Below are positions 49,640-59,620 of a stretch of DNA of 64,000 bases, in pieces (the stretch's first letter is position 1; each line of letters opens with the position of its first letter). This stretch comes from Flammulina velutipes (Eukaryota > Basidiomycota > Agaricomycetes > Agaricales > Physalacriaceae). The translations under genes and the position numbers were made by a program. The DNA lies in the NCBI GenBank assembly GCA_011800155.1, contig CM022369.1:2666001-2730000 (forward strand). The letters run 5' to 3'. The notes beneath the pieces were generated by a model that did not search any database, was not told the origin of the DNA, and was given only the letters and a program-made list of their open reading frames with translations.

Positions 49640-50998
49640 ATGGCCATTCAGAAGGAACCTGGACAGAAGGGCGTCAACTGGTCAAACATTGCCGTCGGTG
49701 AGTGACTGCACAGCGCGTCGAGCGAGTCGCGTAGGCTTACATGCTGCGCCAGGTGGTATCATGAACATGGTGCATATTTTCACAGCTGGTTACCAAGTAT
49801 GCATATACTGACCTTGTCCTGTGCTTTCCGACACGTTTAGTTTGTGAGTACCCTCGCATATACTCGACGTGTAGCATGCTCACGTCTTGCGCGCGCAGGA
49901 AGTGACGACGCTCGGCCAGCCGCTCGAGGTTCTCAAGACGCAGATGGCAGCCAACCGGCAACAGACGATGCTGCAGGCATGCAAATCGGTGTGGTCTCGC
50001 GGTGGATTTGTCGGGTTTTATCAGGGTCTCATTCCTTGGGTGCGTCCCTCTTGTCTGTCACTCCCGCAGTTCTCTCATTCATTCTAAATTCCCGCAGGCG
50101 TGGATTGAAGCCTCAACAAAAGGTGCCGTGCTCGTGTTCACCGCGTCCGAGGTGGAGACAGCGACGCTTGGCATGGGTATCAACCCTGCTGTTTCCGGTC
50201 TGCTTGGAGGCATGACGGGTGGTGTCGCCCAGGCATACGCCACTATGGGTAAGTCCCGTTTGCATATGACTTCTCTCGGATCGCTCTATAGCCGACTCCC
50301 GCAGGTTTTACGACGTGCATGAAGACGGCTGAAATCACGCGTCACAAGCAGGCTGCCACGGGTGTCAAGCCCCCCTCGACCTGGGCTCTCTTTTTCGATA
50401 TTTATCGCAGGGAGGGTTTGGCTGGTGTTAACAAGGGTGTCAATGCCGTCGCTGTGCGACAGTGCACAAACTGGGGTTCTCGGTACGTCTTTTCTATTGT
50501 GCGGTGGTTCGGTCGTTGATTTGGTTTGTGTATAGTATGGGTTTCGCTCGTCTTGCGGAGACTGGTATTCGTAAAGCCCGTGGTAAGGCTGAGGATGCCA
50601 CCTTGAGTGCATGGGAGAAGATCGCTGCGTCTACTGTCGGCGGTGCATTGGCTACTTGGAATCAGCCTATCGAGGTTATCCGTGTCGAGGTGAGTAGCCG
50701 TGTTCTACCGCACTTTGGACAATCGCTCATCGATTCGTAGATGCAATCCATGGCCAAGGGTGCAGCCAACGCTAACCGGCCCGCGAAGCTCACCATTGTG
50801 AACACGCTCGCTTACATTTACAAGGAGAACGGCATCAAGGGCTTATATCGTGGTGTTACCCCTCGTATTGGTCTCGGAATATGGCAGACAATCTGCATGG
50901 TCTCTCTAGCAGACTATGTTAAAATTTGGTTTGTCCTGTCTTTGCTCCTTCAATTCCTCCACTAACAACTCGCGTGTAGGGTAAAGGGACGGAAGTAG
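49640..50998 (+). CDS. YHM2: Mitochondrial carrier YHM2 (citrate/oxoglutarate carrier)
   Basis: Yhm2 is an inner-mitochondrial-membrane carrier exchanging citrate and 2-oxoglutarate; it was first described as an mtDNA-associated protein. The sequence tracks yeast Yhm2 closely: [107 protein letters not shown] and [17 protein letters not shown]. Two PxExx(K/R) carrier signatures are canonical and the middle repeat is atypical ([10 protein letters not shown]), as in the family. Several short introns are needed. Between GGIMNM and EVTTLG, alignment with the family requires one residue, supplied by a 3-nt microexon TTT at 49841-49843. The C-terminus WVKGRK ends at 50998, shorter than in yeast. Confidence 0.92.
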
Positions 50999-51172
50999 AG
51001 CTATCTTATTCTTTAGACTACTTATTCTACCTGCATGCTTTATTGGCCTCTATCATGATCGCACTTTATAGACTTCTCTACGACCGGCTATGTGTTTGAG
51101 ACAAGCCGGACTGAGGTGATATACCGTCATCTCATGACCTCGTACCGTTATCCTCTGTCTGCGACCACCACG

Positions 51173-52044
51173 ATGAGCACAGCTGTACTTCCAACCTCCA
51201 AGAATGTCCATCCGTTGCTGGCTGGGTACTTGAGCCAGCTTGTGCAGCACCCCTTACGCACCAAAGCGCTCACCACCTGTTCGTACCCCCGTCCCGTTTC
51301 GCCCTCAAACGTGAACTTACTCTTCCCCAGCGGTCCTATGCCTCCTCCAAGAAGTCCTAGGCAGCAACATCGCAGGCGTCCCCGCCCCCCGCACCTCCAA
51401 GAACGTCCCCGTCCTCTTCCGCATCCTAGCTGCATACCACGTCAACACCAAAGCCCTCAAAATGGCGTTATACGGTTTCCTAGTAAGTGCGCCCCTGAGC
51501 CATGTGCTTGTGGGCGCGCTGCAGAGGGCCTTTGCGGGCCGTACGAGTGTGGGCGCGCGCGTGGCGCAGATCGTGGCGAGCAATTTGCTTGTAGCGCCTG
51601 TGCAGGCTGCTGGTGAGTTCATTCGTAATGGGACTGGTTGGTTCTGAATTAAGGTGGCGTTCAAGCGTATTTGGCGTCGATTGCGGTTATTAATGGGGCG
51701 GGGTCGGTTGAGGAGGTTAAGAAGACGGTTAAGGCTGGGTTCTTTTCTGTTTTGAAGGTGGGTTGGTTTCATTCTCTGTGTGTGCATGTTGTTAATGGTG
51801 TGCGTTTTATTTGATAGATATCGTGGATTGTGTCCCCGTTGTCGTTGACGATCGCACAGAGATTCATACCGGTTCATGTGAGTTCTACCAGTGATGGCAG
51901 AATGCGGGCTGACGCCACGTATAGCTTTGGGTCCCGTTCTTTAATGCGGTGCAGTTCATCCTTGGGACTGTATTCAATGTTCGTGTCAAGAAGCTGCGGT
52001 TGGCAGCTCAGAAGAAGGCGAAGGACGAGGGCAAGGCTGAATAG
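51173..52044 (+). CDS. Mpv17/PMP22-family membrane protein
   Basis: Five or six short exons give about 200 residues. The N-terminus MSTAVLPTSKNVHPLLAGYLSQLVQHPLRTKALTT is followed after an intron by SVLCLLQEVLGSNIAGVPAPR, MALYGFLVSAPLSHVLVGALQ and AQIVASNLLVAPVQAA. Then come SIAVINGAGSVEEVKKTVKAGFF, SWIVSPLSLTIAQRFIPVH and the family-typical end LWVPFFNAVQFILGTVFNVRVKK. Four hydrophobic segments fit the Mpv17/PMP22/Sym1/Woronin-Wsc group of peroxisomal or mitochondrial inner-membrane proteins with channel-like roles. The sequence resembles the peroxisomal PMP22 branch more than Sym1, but this is an inference. An earlier in-frame ATG at 51134 exists; I prefer 51173. The stop is at 52042. Confidence 0.83.
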
Positions 52045-52395
52045 GTCTGGGATCTACAACTTGCATTGGCAGAAGCCATATTAAACTTAGTGTGTAGGGC
52101 TTGGTATATGGGTTAAGGCCTTCATGGAAGTATCAACTCCGGAGCGCCCTATTGTGTTGGTTTACTGATAGCATCATATCATTGTGGTAATGCCCTTGAG
52201 AGCCTCAATGAACTTATGTGGCGTCTATGAAAAAGCTGCTTGTTACGTAAACAGACGAGGCGAATGAAGTTCTTAGGGCAAAGAAGAGAACGTGCAGTAC
52301 GGTGAAATCTTTACAACTAGGAGTAGTATAGCGAATGGCAGGATGATCGCGAATTTAAATGCACCTGCCCGGCCCGATCAGCCGGCTATCCTTGT
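52045..52395. other. Intergenic before F-box copy E
   Basis: This 350-bp stretch has no gene. It holds a TGTGGCG heptamer (52217) and, at its end, the F-box upstream element of copy E. Confidence 0.45.
52370..52385 (+). promoter_or_regulatory. F-box family upstream element (copy E)
   Basis: CGGCCCGATCAGCCGG matches the shared consensus at all 16 positions and lies 10 nt before ATG 52396. Confidence 0.55.
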
Positions 52396-53986
52396 ATGTT
52401 TACCGCCACCACTATGTGAGTATCTCCTTTGTCTATTGCAAAAAAACTGACTCATGTCCTCAGGTGTGGTATCTGTTCATTCACCGACAGGAAGTACTGT
52501 CCACCTGCCTACATCTCAAAAAAATTTAACAGTAATGATTCTCTCTATCCTTCAGAAGTCTACCCTGTGCGACAGAGTTTGTTAGAGACGAGGAGCGAAC
52601 TGGAACGTGTCGATGCAGAACTGGAACTTGCAGAAGCAGCCGTCATCCGTATGAAAGCAATGCGCTCTCGCATTGTATCCTCCCTACGCAATCACGAAAA
52701 GACACTGCGTCCAATTCTCTCCATCCCAGATGATATCCTCTGCCTCATCTTTGAATGGTCCCTTAGTTGTGGCTCCGAGATGGAGGCTTATCTACCTCCG
52801 AACACGAGGGTAACATCCCCATGGACAGTATCCCATACGTGCTCTCGGTGGCGCGCCCTTGCCATCTCTCATCGCCCTTTGTGGAGCAATATCTTCATCA
52901 AACGGGAATACAACGACAACCCAAACTTACTCAAATTATGTTTGCTCCGCTCCGCTAACGCCAAGTGCTATGTTCATATTCCACCGCTAGATGACGATAT
53001 CGACCGGTTTATAGCCAACCTCGAGCCCCTTTTGGAGCCTACATCACGACGATGGCACACTCTCAAAATGCACGTTCATTGTGATCTTCTCAACGATTTC
53101 TTCAGTGGATGGTCTTTTGGGCGCCTCGCTCATTTGGATCTGTCCTTTGACCCATGCATCCACGAAACATCGCTCAACAATACTGTCCTCGCAACTTTCC
53201 GCGATACCCCGAGCCTGGTACGTGTGCGCTTGGAGGCCCTTTCGGACAATCATCAGCTAGATATCCCGTGGGGGCAATTGGTGTCCTACGAATCTCTGAG
53301 TTCCGATTTGCGCGTTCTCAGTCGGCTGTCAGCCGGTGAGACAATCGTCATCAACGGCCTTGAAGGCGCCCCCAGCTGGTCAGCCATTTCTGCTCTCCTG
53401 AAAACGAAAGCACCTATTCGTCTCCTCTCGTTACATTCTCTCTTCTCTCTCGTTATATGTTGACGATGTCGATGTTGTCGGAGATCTCTCTGAGATCCTG
53501 GAGGTTCCTTCCCTCCGTCGCCTACATGTCAGCTTCTACGGCGACCGGAGTCCTCATAACGTGCAAGTCAAATGTCTCAACGTCCACTTTCTGGAAAATC
53601 TCACTCATCTGTCCATCTCCGTGGATAACTGGATGTTGGATTATCTGCTCAATGTCCTTCACTCTGCAAGGCGTGTGAAGGTACTTCTTCTCGGGGGCGA
53701 CGCGTTTAACATACCCGTGTTGCGGGCTCTCCAGGATATCCAACTCTTGCCTTCGTTAGAGTGTTTGCAAACTAGGTTTCGGGCGATGGACTTGCTCGCG
53801 GCAGATACCATGACGGTGATAGAAAGGAGGCAATGCAAGTTGAAGATTATCACCGTGCTAAATATGCAAAGTCCGTGGCTGGACAGGCTCCAGAGAGATG
53901 TATCGGATAGGTGGAAAAGTTTATGTGAGCAGGGCATGATAACGACTGATACGGTTAATGGTGACTTCCAGTTTGATCAGATATAG
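52396..53986 (+). pseudogene. F-box protein copy E, frame broken in a CT-rich run
   Basis: The first exon MFTATT joins across an intron (about 52416-52464) to MCGICSFTDRKYCPP. The coiled coil (SELERVDAELELAEAAVIRM) and F-box (LRPILSIPDDILCLIFEWS...CSRWRALAISHRPLWS) are intact. The frame breaks near 53436-53450 inside the run TCTCTCTTCTCTCTCG, where one extra base shifts the conserved LHSLSL motif into a stop (TGA at 53461). The remaining ~175 residues stay open in the next frame, with DLSEILEVPSLRRL, NVHFLENLTHLSI and KSLCEQGMITTDTV. A short intron cannot bridge the site. Slippage in the CT run is the simplest cause. The gene may encode a truncated F-box protein, be a fresh pseudogene, or reflect a base error. 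Confidence 0.75.
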
Positions 53987-54064
53987 TACTACATAGGTTA
54001 CCATCCTCTAGACTATATCTATATCCACAGAACTAGGATTCCTTTCAAATTCATTTCTCTTTTA

Positions 54065-54080
54065 CGGCCCGACGAACCGG
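54065..54080 (+). promoter_or_regulatory. F-box family upstream element (copy F)
   Basis: CGGCCCGACGAACCGG matches the shared consensus perfectly and lies 36 nt before ATG 54117. Confidence 0.55.
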
Positions 54081-54116
54081 TGCAGGTTGCACCTTAACCT
54101 TAAAAACATACATAGA

Positions 54117-55694
54117 ATGAGGTAACTCCTTTTCTTTCCCCGTTAACTGAAGCTAATTGTCAGCTTCAGATGCGGGTTCTGTTCGTTTGAAAAGAGGAAG
54201 GCGTACTGTCCGCCTGCCCTCACGCCGAAACTGTTCGCCACAAATGACTCTCCTGATCCATCGCTATCTGAACCCGACACTCTCACTATGCGGCAGAGCC
54301 TGTCAGAGATGAGCCACGAGCTGGAACACATCGAGGCTGAAGTGGAATTTGCAGAGGCAGCTCTTTCCCGAATGAAGGCGAAACGCTCTTGGGTCCAATC
54401 CTCCATACGCGACTACGAAAAGACGCTGCGCCCGATCATCTCAGTCCCAGACGACATCCTCCGACTCATCTTTGAATGGACTGTCCATCTATGCTGTGAA
54501 TGGCCGTCGCGTCACTTACTAATCTTGAAGATTGCCCCTCCGTGGACGATAACTCATACATGCAGCCGCTGGCGCGCCCTTGCAATCTCCCACCCCCCTC
54601 TTTGGTGCAATCTCATTGTACCATCCACCGATAGCAAGCGCTTGCTCGAATTATCCTTACAGCGTTCCGCCAACGCAGAGTGCGGACTCACTGTTGACAT
54701 ACCATATCGTCGTTCGGGGCGGATCAACGCGTTGAAATCCGTATTCATACCACTACTAGAGCCCATGTGGCATCGCTGCCACAGCTTCAAAGCAGTTGCA
54801 TTGCCTGCTTTCTTCAATGAACTGTTCTGCGGGCGGCCCTTGGAGCGTCTCGTACATCTGAATCTGAAATTCCACCATGACCATGACCATACCGTTGTTA
54901 CCTCTTTCAATAACACCCCGCGGCTGGTACACCTCGTCGTGGATAACCTTTCGGGGAATTGTGACCTTGATATTAACTGGGCACAATTGACGTCCTACCA
55001 AAGTCGAGACTCCAATTTGAGGTTTCTCGGTCGCCTGTCCGCGGTTGAGACACTCGAGCTCGTTATCATCAAACACCAGCATATTATTTGGGAGCCCACT
55101 TCTATCGCTTTGAAGGCGATATCACGACTACGTCTTCCTTCCTTGAAGTCTCTTTCGCTTCTTTTCGATCATGGTGATGATGTCCTGGAGAATCTGTCTG
55201 GCATCCTGGTGGCTCCCGCCCTCCGCTACCTTTATGTCACTAGTACGAGGCCCAGTGGCAACTCTAACACTATGCTGTGTCCCAACATCGACTTCCTGGA
55301 ACATGTCACTCATCTTTCCATCAACATCCAGTGGCAAAATACTATGGATTATACGCTGGATTTCCTCCGTCGTGCAGGACGTGTAACCTTGCTTTATCTC
55401 GGTTACGGGGCGTTGAACGCCGCGGTATCGTCTGCTCTTAGGAGTACAGATATATTGCCGTTCCTGGAGCACCTTTATATCGATGTTCAGTCGATGCAAC
55501 ATCGTGCGACAGATGTCTTCATGATGGTGGAAGCGAGGCATTGCATGTTGACGGTCATCAAACTGCGAGTGCAAGCGCACGAGAATTGGGAGAGAATGCT
55601 TCGCGTGGAGCTATTGGACAAGTGGTACAGTCTATGCGAGAAGGGTACAGTCACCATATGCACCAGGGAGACGAGCGATACCCTCAAATTTTAA
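54117..55694 (+). CDS. F-box protein, copy F
   Basis: The first coding exon is only 5 nt (ATGAG, 54117-54121). It joins across an intron ending at 54168 to give M-R-CGFCSFEKRKAYCPPALTP, the conserved N-terminus of this family. The coiled coil (SLSEMSHELEHIEAEVEFAEAAL), the F-box (LRPIISVPDDILRLIFEWTV...CSRWRALAISHPPLWC) and a leucine-rich region (LERLVHLNLKF, LPSLKSLSLLF, FLEHVTHLSINI, DILPFLEHLYIDV) are all in one open frame, about 510 residues. The closest relative is copy G, including about 100 bp upstream of the ATG. The histidine-rich HHDHDHT stretch is peculiar to this copy. Likely functional as an SCF substrate adaptor; target unknown. Confidence 0.86.
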
Positions 55695-56064
55695 TTTTCG
55701 TTATAGCATCGACCTCCTTGAATGTTCTTCCTTCCTTTTCTGATCGATGTGCTGTGGCAAAAGCAAAAGAACCGTGGAAAAAAAATGCAAACCTTCATAC
55801 TGGTCATCTCCGATACATACCATACAGAAGGTGTCAAAGTGAACTTGCAACTATGTGGCGCAGCGATCACTACCGATCAGAGACGCGGCTAACGCCGGAT
55901 AACGTACATTACCGTAAGTAGATTACTTAGACTACTTCGTATAACCACCGGGATCTTTGGCCCGTTTATTTTAGCGTGACTTCTCAATTCGTGGTTTACT
56001 CTTCGTACAAGGTACAAACAGGTATACACTACCCTTTTCGATCAAGGTTTCATTAGCTTTGAAG

Positions 56065-56611
56065 ATGATTCCACGGCCACCTGATAACTACTATGTTGCT
56101 GGATACTACATGAGCTTCGACAATGTTCACACAATGATGTTCAACCTGGACATCCACGATCGCGGATTGAAAGACGTCGAGCTCGAGTTCCCTGTCAACA
56201 ACTGGCTTGCTGAACAGGGAAAAAAGAACATCCTCGCTGGCGCTGTGCCGCATCCAATCCAATCCACCTCTAATAAAGAGGACGGCATGGTCCTCATGAC
56301 ACAATTCGTCAAATCGGACTACCCCCAAGCCTCAAGGAGGGTGACGAAGACGAGAAGGTGAAGCAATGGTTAGTTGATGAATGTGGCTTGAAGGCCGACG
56401 AGCTGGAGTGGCATCACTAAGCTTCTTCGACAACTACTACCTGACGTGTTCCGGAACCGAGCCTCGCCTTAACAATAGAGGACCTCGCGATCGCATGGAC
56501 CCGATCTTCCCAACAGCAGATTATGCACGCGAGTGGAAAGCTACGGGTCGGGAGATGAGTTTCTTTGATTTCTGCATCGCACGGAAGACTAGGGAAGAGA
56601 AGAAGGATTGA
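56065..56611 (+). pseudogene. Probable decayed gene of unknown family
   Basis: From ATG 56065 a frame encodes MIPRPPDNYYVAGYYMSFDN, a globular, aromatic-rich segment of about 95 residues ending after MTQFVKSDYP. At about 56322 meaningful sequence seems to continue in a second frame (SLKEGDEDEKVKQWLVDECG) for some 25 residues to a stop. A third frame then carries FFDNYYLTCSGTEPRLN through DFCIARKTREEKKD to 56611. Each piece looks protein-like, but no GT-AG introns of usual size join them neatly. I read this as a small gene with at least two frameshifts; a spliced functional gene is the alternative. It lies between the F-box duplicates F and G. Confidence 0.4.
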
Positions 56612-57073
56612 TGCATTATCCTGCAGTAAATCATGTATAACCATTAACAAATCCTTTGCATTGCTCGCCATACGCCAGGCCCAGAGAGATCGAAGGCTCG
56701 AGATACTAGTTTAGTAAGTGTACCTATCATATCAATATGGTCTTGGAGCGCAAAGGCAGTTTCCTAGCTATGAGCTAAGTGTTTGACAGCCAAGCACTAA
56801 GCGACATATATAATCTTCGGAGACAGCTGACAGTGATGATGCTGCCATTCCAATTCCAACTCGTGCCACATGCGGGGCATACTACCATCGTCGTAGCAGC
56901 ATGACGACGTCTAGGAACTCCTACATTCTTCTCTGTTAAGTTTCAAGCTTCGTTTCCAGCAGGTATGCGTAGCGTTGAGTAGCAGGGGCGTGAGCAATAG
57001 ACAAAAGATGTTTGTACCACATTACAATAGATACATGTTGTTGTGGCAAACGGCAGGCGACGATAGATACGGG
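56612..57073. other. Intergenic left of the MITE
   Basis: This 460-bp stretch between the decayed gene and the MITE's left target-site copy has no recognisable gene or repeat. Confidence 0.4.
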
Positions 57074-57079
57074 TAGCGA

Positions 57080-57118
57080 CAGGACCCCGGCATATGTGGT
57101 ATGAGGTCCGATACAAAA
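57080..57118 (+). repeat. Left terminal inverted repeat of the MITE
   Basis: This 39-bp arm begins CAGGACCCCGGCATAT. It matches the reverse complement of 57531-57569 at 36 of 39 positions, differing at the two bases after the first 16 and at one base just before GAGG. Confidence 0.88.
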
Positions 57119-57530
57119 GTAGTACATTTTCGACGATATTTGACCTCGATGTCCGATATTTAGTAGTACATTTTCGCCCATTTTGAAGGGTATGTCCGAG
57201 GGAAAACTCGTACACAAAAGAGCCGCCGGTACCAATGTCCGATACAAATTGTACATTTCTCGGTTGCCAAAGTCATCATTTCGAGGTGGCGCACAAGATT
57301 TTGGGCCTTTTCCAGCCGTTACAGGACAAAAACCTTCTCTATGGTGGTCAAAACGAAGGTTCGATACAAATTACCACATAAGTCCGTGAAAACCAAGCGT
57401 GGTCGGCGCTGGTCGCGCCTGAGGTCCGATACAAAAGTAGTACATTTTTGGCTGAAAAACACCAGCCCCGAGGTCAAACTCGTACATATTTCATCGACTT
57501 CCGAGGACATAAATCGCTCTAAAACAGGTT

Positions 57531-57569
57531 TTTTGTATCGGACCTCTTACCGTATATGCCGGGGTCCTG
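57531..57569 (-). repeat. Right terminal inverted repeat of the MITE
   Basis: This arm ends ATATGCCGGGGTCCTG on the plus strand and mirrors the left arm. It is immediately followed by TAGCGA, the right copy of the target-site duplication. Confidence 0.88.
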
Positions 57570-57575
57570 TAGCGA

Positions 57576-57980
57576 CTGATAAGTAAACCGGTCCGCTGTG
57601 CCGATCCCGGCGGCTCGCCACACTACCTTCCAACATTCTCGTCCTCGGGCTGTTCCATGGGGAGAACAGGCGCAGTAATATTCTCATCACATATTACAGT
57701 CAATGATACCGCCATTTTCGCCTTTCGCCATTGGAAGATCGAAAGAGGCGGTCCTCCAAGAGAAACGAACAAGAATTTGACGAGATGAGGGTCTTCAATT
57801 AAGAGGTAATACAGCCACCGATCAGCTTGCCTTTCGAATTGAATCATCCTCTAGACTATATCTATCTCCAAAGTACTAATGTTGGGCTTGCTGGAATATG
57901 CAGACTATACTCTCGGACTTGCATCTTTCTTTTACGGTCCGATGAACCGGTTGCACCTTGACCTTAGAATAGCATACGGA
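57576..57980. other. Upstream region of F-box copy G with duplication edge
   Basis: No gene is supported; a 74-codon minus-strand frame (57623-57847) has no recognisable domain. From about 57843 the sequence (CATCCTCTAGACTATATC) resumes similarity to the region upstream of copy F (from about 54002), marking the 5' edge of the duplicated unit. The shared upstream element of the family follows at 57935. Confidence 0.5.
57935..57950 (+). promoter_or_regulatory. F-box family upstream element (copy G)
   Basis: CGGTCCGATGAACCGG matches the shared consensus perfectly and lies 30 nt before ATG 57981. Confidence 0.55.
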
Positions 57981-59574
57981 ATGTATGTCACCAAGTAACT
58001 ATGTTCCTTTCCCCGTTAGCCGAAGCTGAATCGTAAGCTTTAGATGCGGGTTCTGCTCGCTTGAAAAGAGGAAGGCGTACTGCCCGCCTGCCCTCACACC
58101 GAAAACATTCGCCACAAATGACTCTTCTGATCCATCGATATCTGAATCCGACACCTCCACTCTGCGTCAGAGCCTGTCAGAGATGAGGCACGAACTGGAA
58201 CACATCGAGGCTGAATTGGAGTTCGCAGAGGCAGCTGTTTTCCGTATGAAGGCAAAACGCTCTTGTATCCTGTCCTCCATACGCGACTACGAAGAGACGC
58301 TGCGCCCGATCGTCGCTGTCCCAGATGATATCCTCCGGCTCATCTTTGAATGGACCGTCCATTTGTGCTCTGACTGGCATTCACCTCAATTACTGGACTT
58401 GAAGATTGCGCCCCCGTGGACGATAACTTATACATGCAGCCGCTGGCGTGCCCTTGCCATCGCCCACCGCCCTTTGTGGTGCAATCTCGTCGTGCCATTC
58501 ATCAATAGCACACGCTTGCTCCAATTATGCTTGCAACGTTCTGCCAACGCGGAGTGCGGACTCGCTGTTGATATACCATACCGCGATGGTCCAGTTTCGC
58601 AGTTCATCGACATCTTCAAAACTGTATTCATGCCAATTTTAGAGCCCACATCGCACCGCTGGTATAGCCTCAAAGCAGCTGCAACTTCTGCTTTCTTCAA
58701 TGAGTTGTTCATCGGGTGGCCCTTGGAGCGTCTCACACATTTGGATCTGAGCTTCGACGGCTTCCATTACCATGCCGCTGTCACGTCTTTCAACAACACC
58801 CCACGGCTGGTACATCTTAATGTGCATAACCTTAGGGGAGATTGTGACCTCGATATCAACTGGGAGCGTTTGACGTTCTACCGAAGTGAACGCTCTAATT
58901 TAAGGCTCCTTAGTCGCCTGTCCGCGGTGGAGACACTCGAACTCGATGTCCTCAGACATAATTTAAATGTGGAACCCGCCTCTACCGCCTTCAAAGCGAT
59001 AGCACCTCTGCATCTTCCCTCCTTGAAGTCTCTTTCACTTCTTTCGTGTCGTAGTGATGCTCTGGAGAGTCTGTCTGACATCCTAGTGGCTCCTGCTCTC
59101 CGCCACCTTTATGTCACTATGACTTCCGGTGGCAGTAACCGTACCATGCTATGTCCCAACACCCACTTCCTGGAACACCTTACCCATCTCTCCATCATCA
59201 TTGATATTTGGCCCAAGGTTCCGGATTATGTGCACGAGTTTCTCCGTCGTGCAGGACGTGTGTCCTCGCTTCATCTCGGTTTTGGAGCATTTGACACCAC
59301 GGTATTGTCTGCTCTTCAGAGTACAGATATGTTGCCGTTCTTGGAGCACCTCTACATCGATGTTCAGTCGATGGAACATCTTGCGGCAGATGTTTTGATG
59401 GTGGTGGAAGCGAGGCATTGCATGTTGACGGTCGTCAAACAGCCCGAGAAAGCGCCGCATGAGGATTGGAAGACAACGCTTCGTGTGGATCTATTGGACA
59501 GGTGGTATATTCTATGCGGGAACGGTACAATCACCACATACACCAAAAAGCATCACGAGAGGATCAACTTTTGA
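57981..59574 (+). CDS. F-box protein, copy G
   Basis: A 14-nt first coding exon (MYVTK, ATG 57981) joins across an intron to CGFCSLEKRKAYCPPALTP. The coiled coil (SLSEMRHELEHIEAELEFAEAAV) and F-box (LRPIVAVPDDILRLIFEWTV...CSRWRALAIAHRPLWC) follow. Leucine-rich repeats (LERLTHLDLSF, LPSLKSLSLL, FLEHLTHLSIII, DMLPFLEHLYIDV) and a C-terminal LLDRWYILCGNGTITTY complete it. The frame is open for about 515 residues. It is the tandem duplicate of copy F, now separated from it by about 2.3 kb holding a decayed gene and the MITE. Like the other intact copies it should act as an SCF substrate adaptor. Confidence 0.86.
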
Positions 59575-59620
59575 TTTTCGTTCAAGTCGTCGTCTTTCCT
59601 CGCAGTAGTGCTAGTATCAT

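Larger units (their letters stand above)
57080..57569. mobile_element. MITE-like non-autonomous DNA transposon (490 bp)
   Basis: The ends form a 39-bp terminal inverted repeat (57080-57118 and 57531-57569) with 36 of 39 bases matching. Each end starts CAGGACCCCGGCATAT and finishes GAGGTCCGATACAAAA. The element is flanked on both sides by the hexamer TAGCGA (57074-57079 and 57570-57575), a perfect 6-bp target-site duplication. Inside, the subterminal block GAGGTCCGATACAAAAGTAG plus the next eight bases recurs exactly at 57421-57448, and shorter variants (GTCCGATACAAA, TAGTACATTTTC) occur near 57150, 57236 and 57357. There is no transposase and only short, repeat-derived frames. It is therefore a miniature element mobilised in trans. 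The superfamily cannot be assigned from the 6-bp duplication alone. Confidence 0.88.

Noticed and set aside
57183..57586. Short open frames inside the MITE
   Set aside because: They consist of the element's own repeated blocks in several frames and resemble no transposase.
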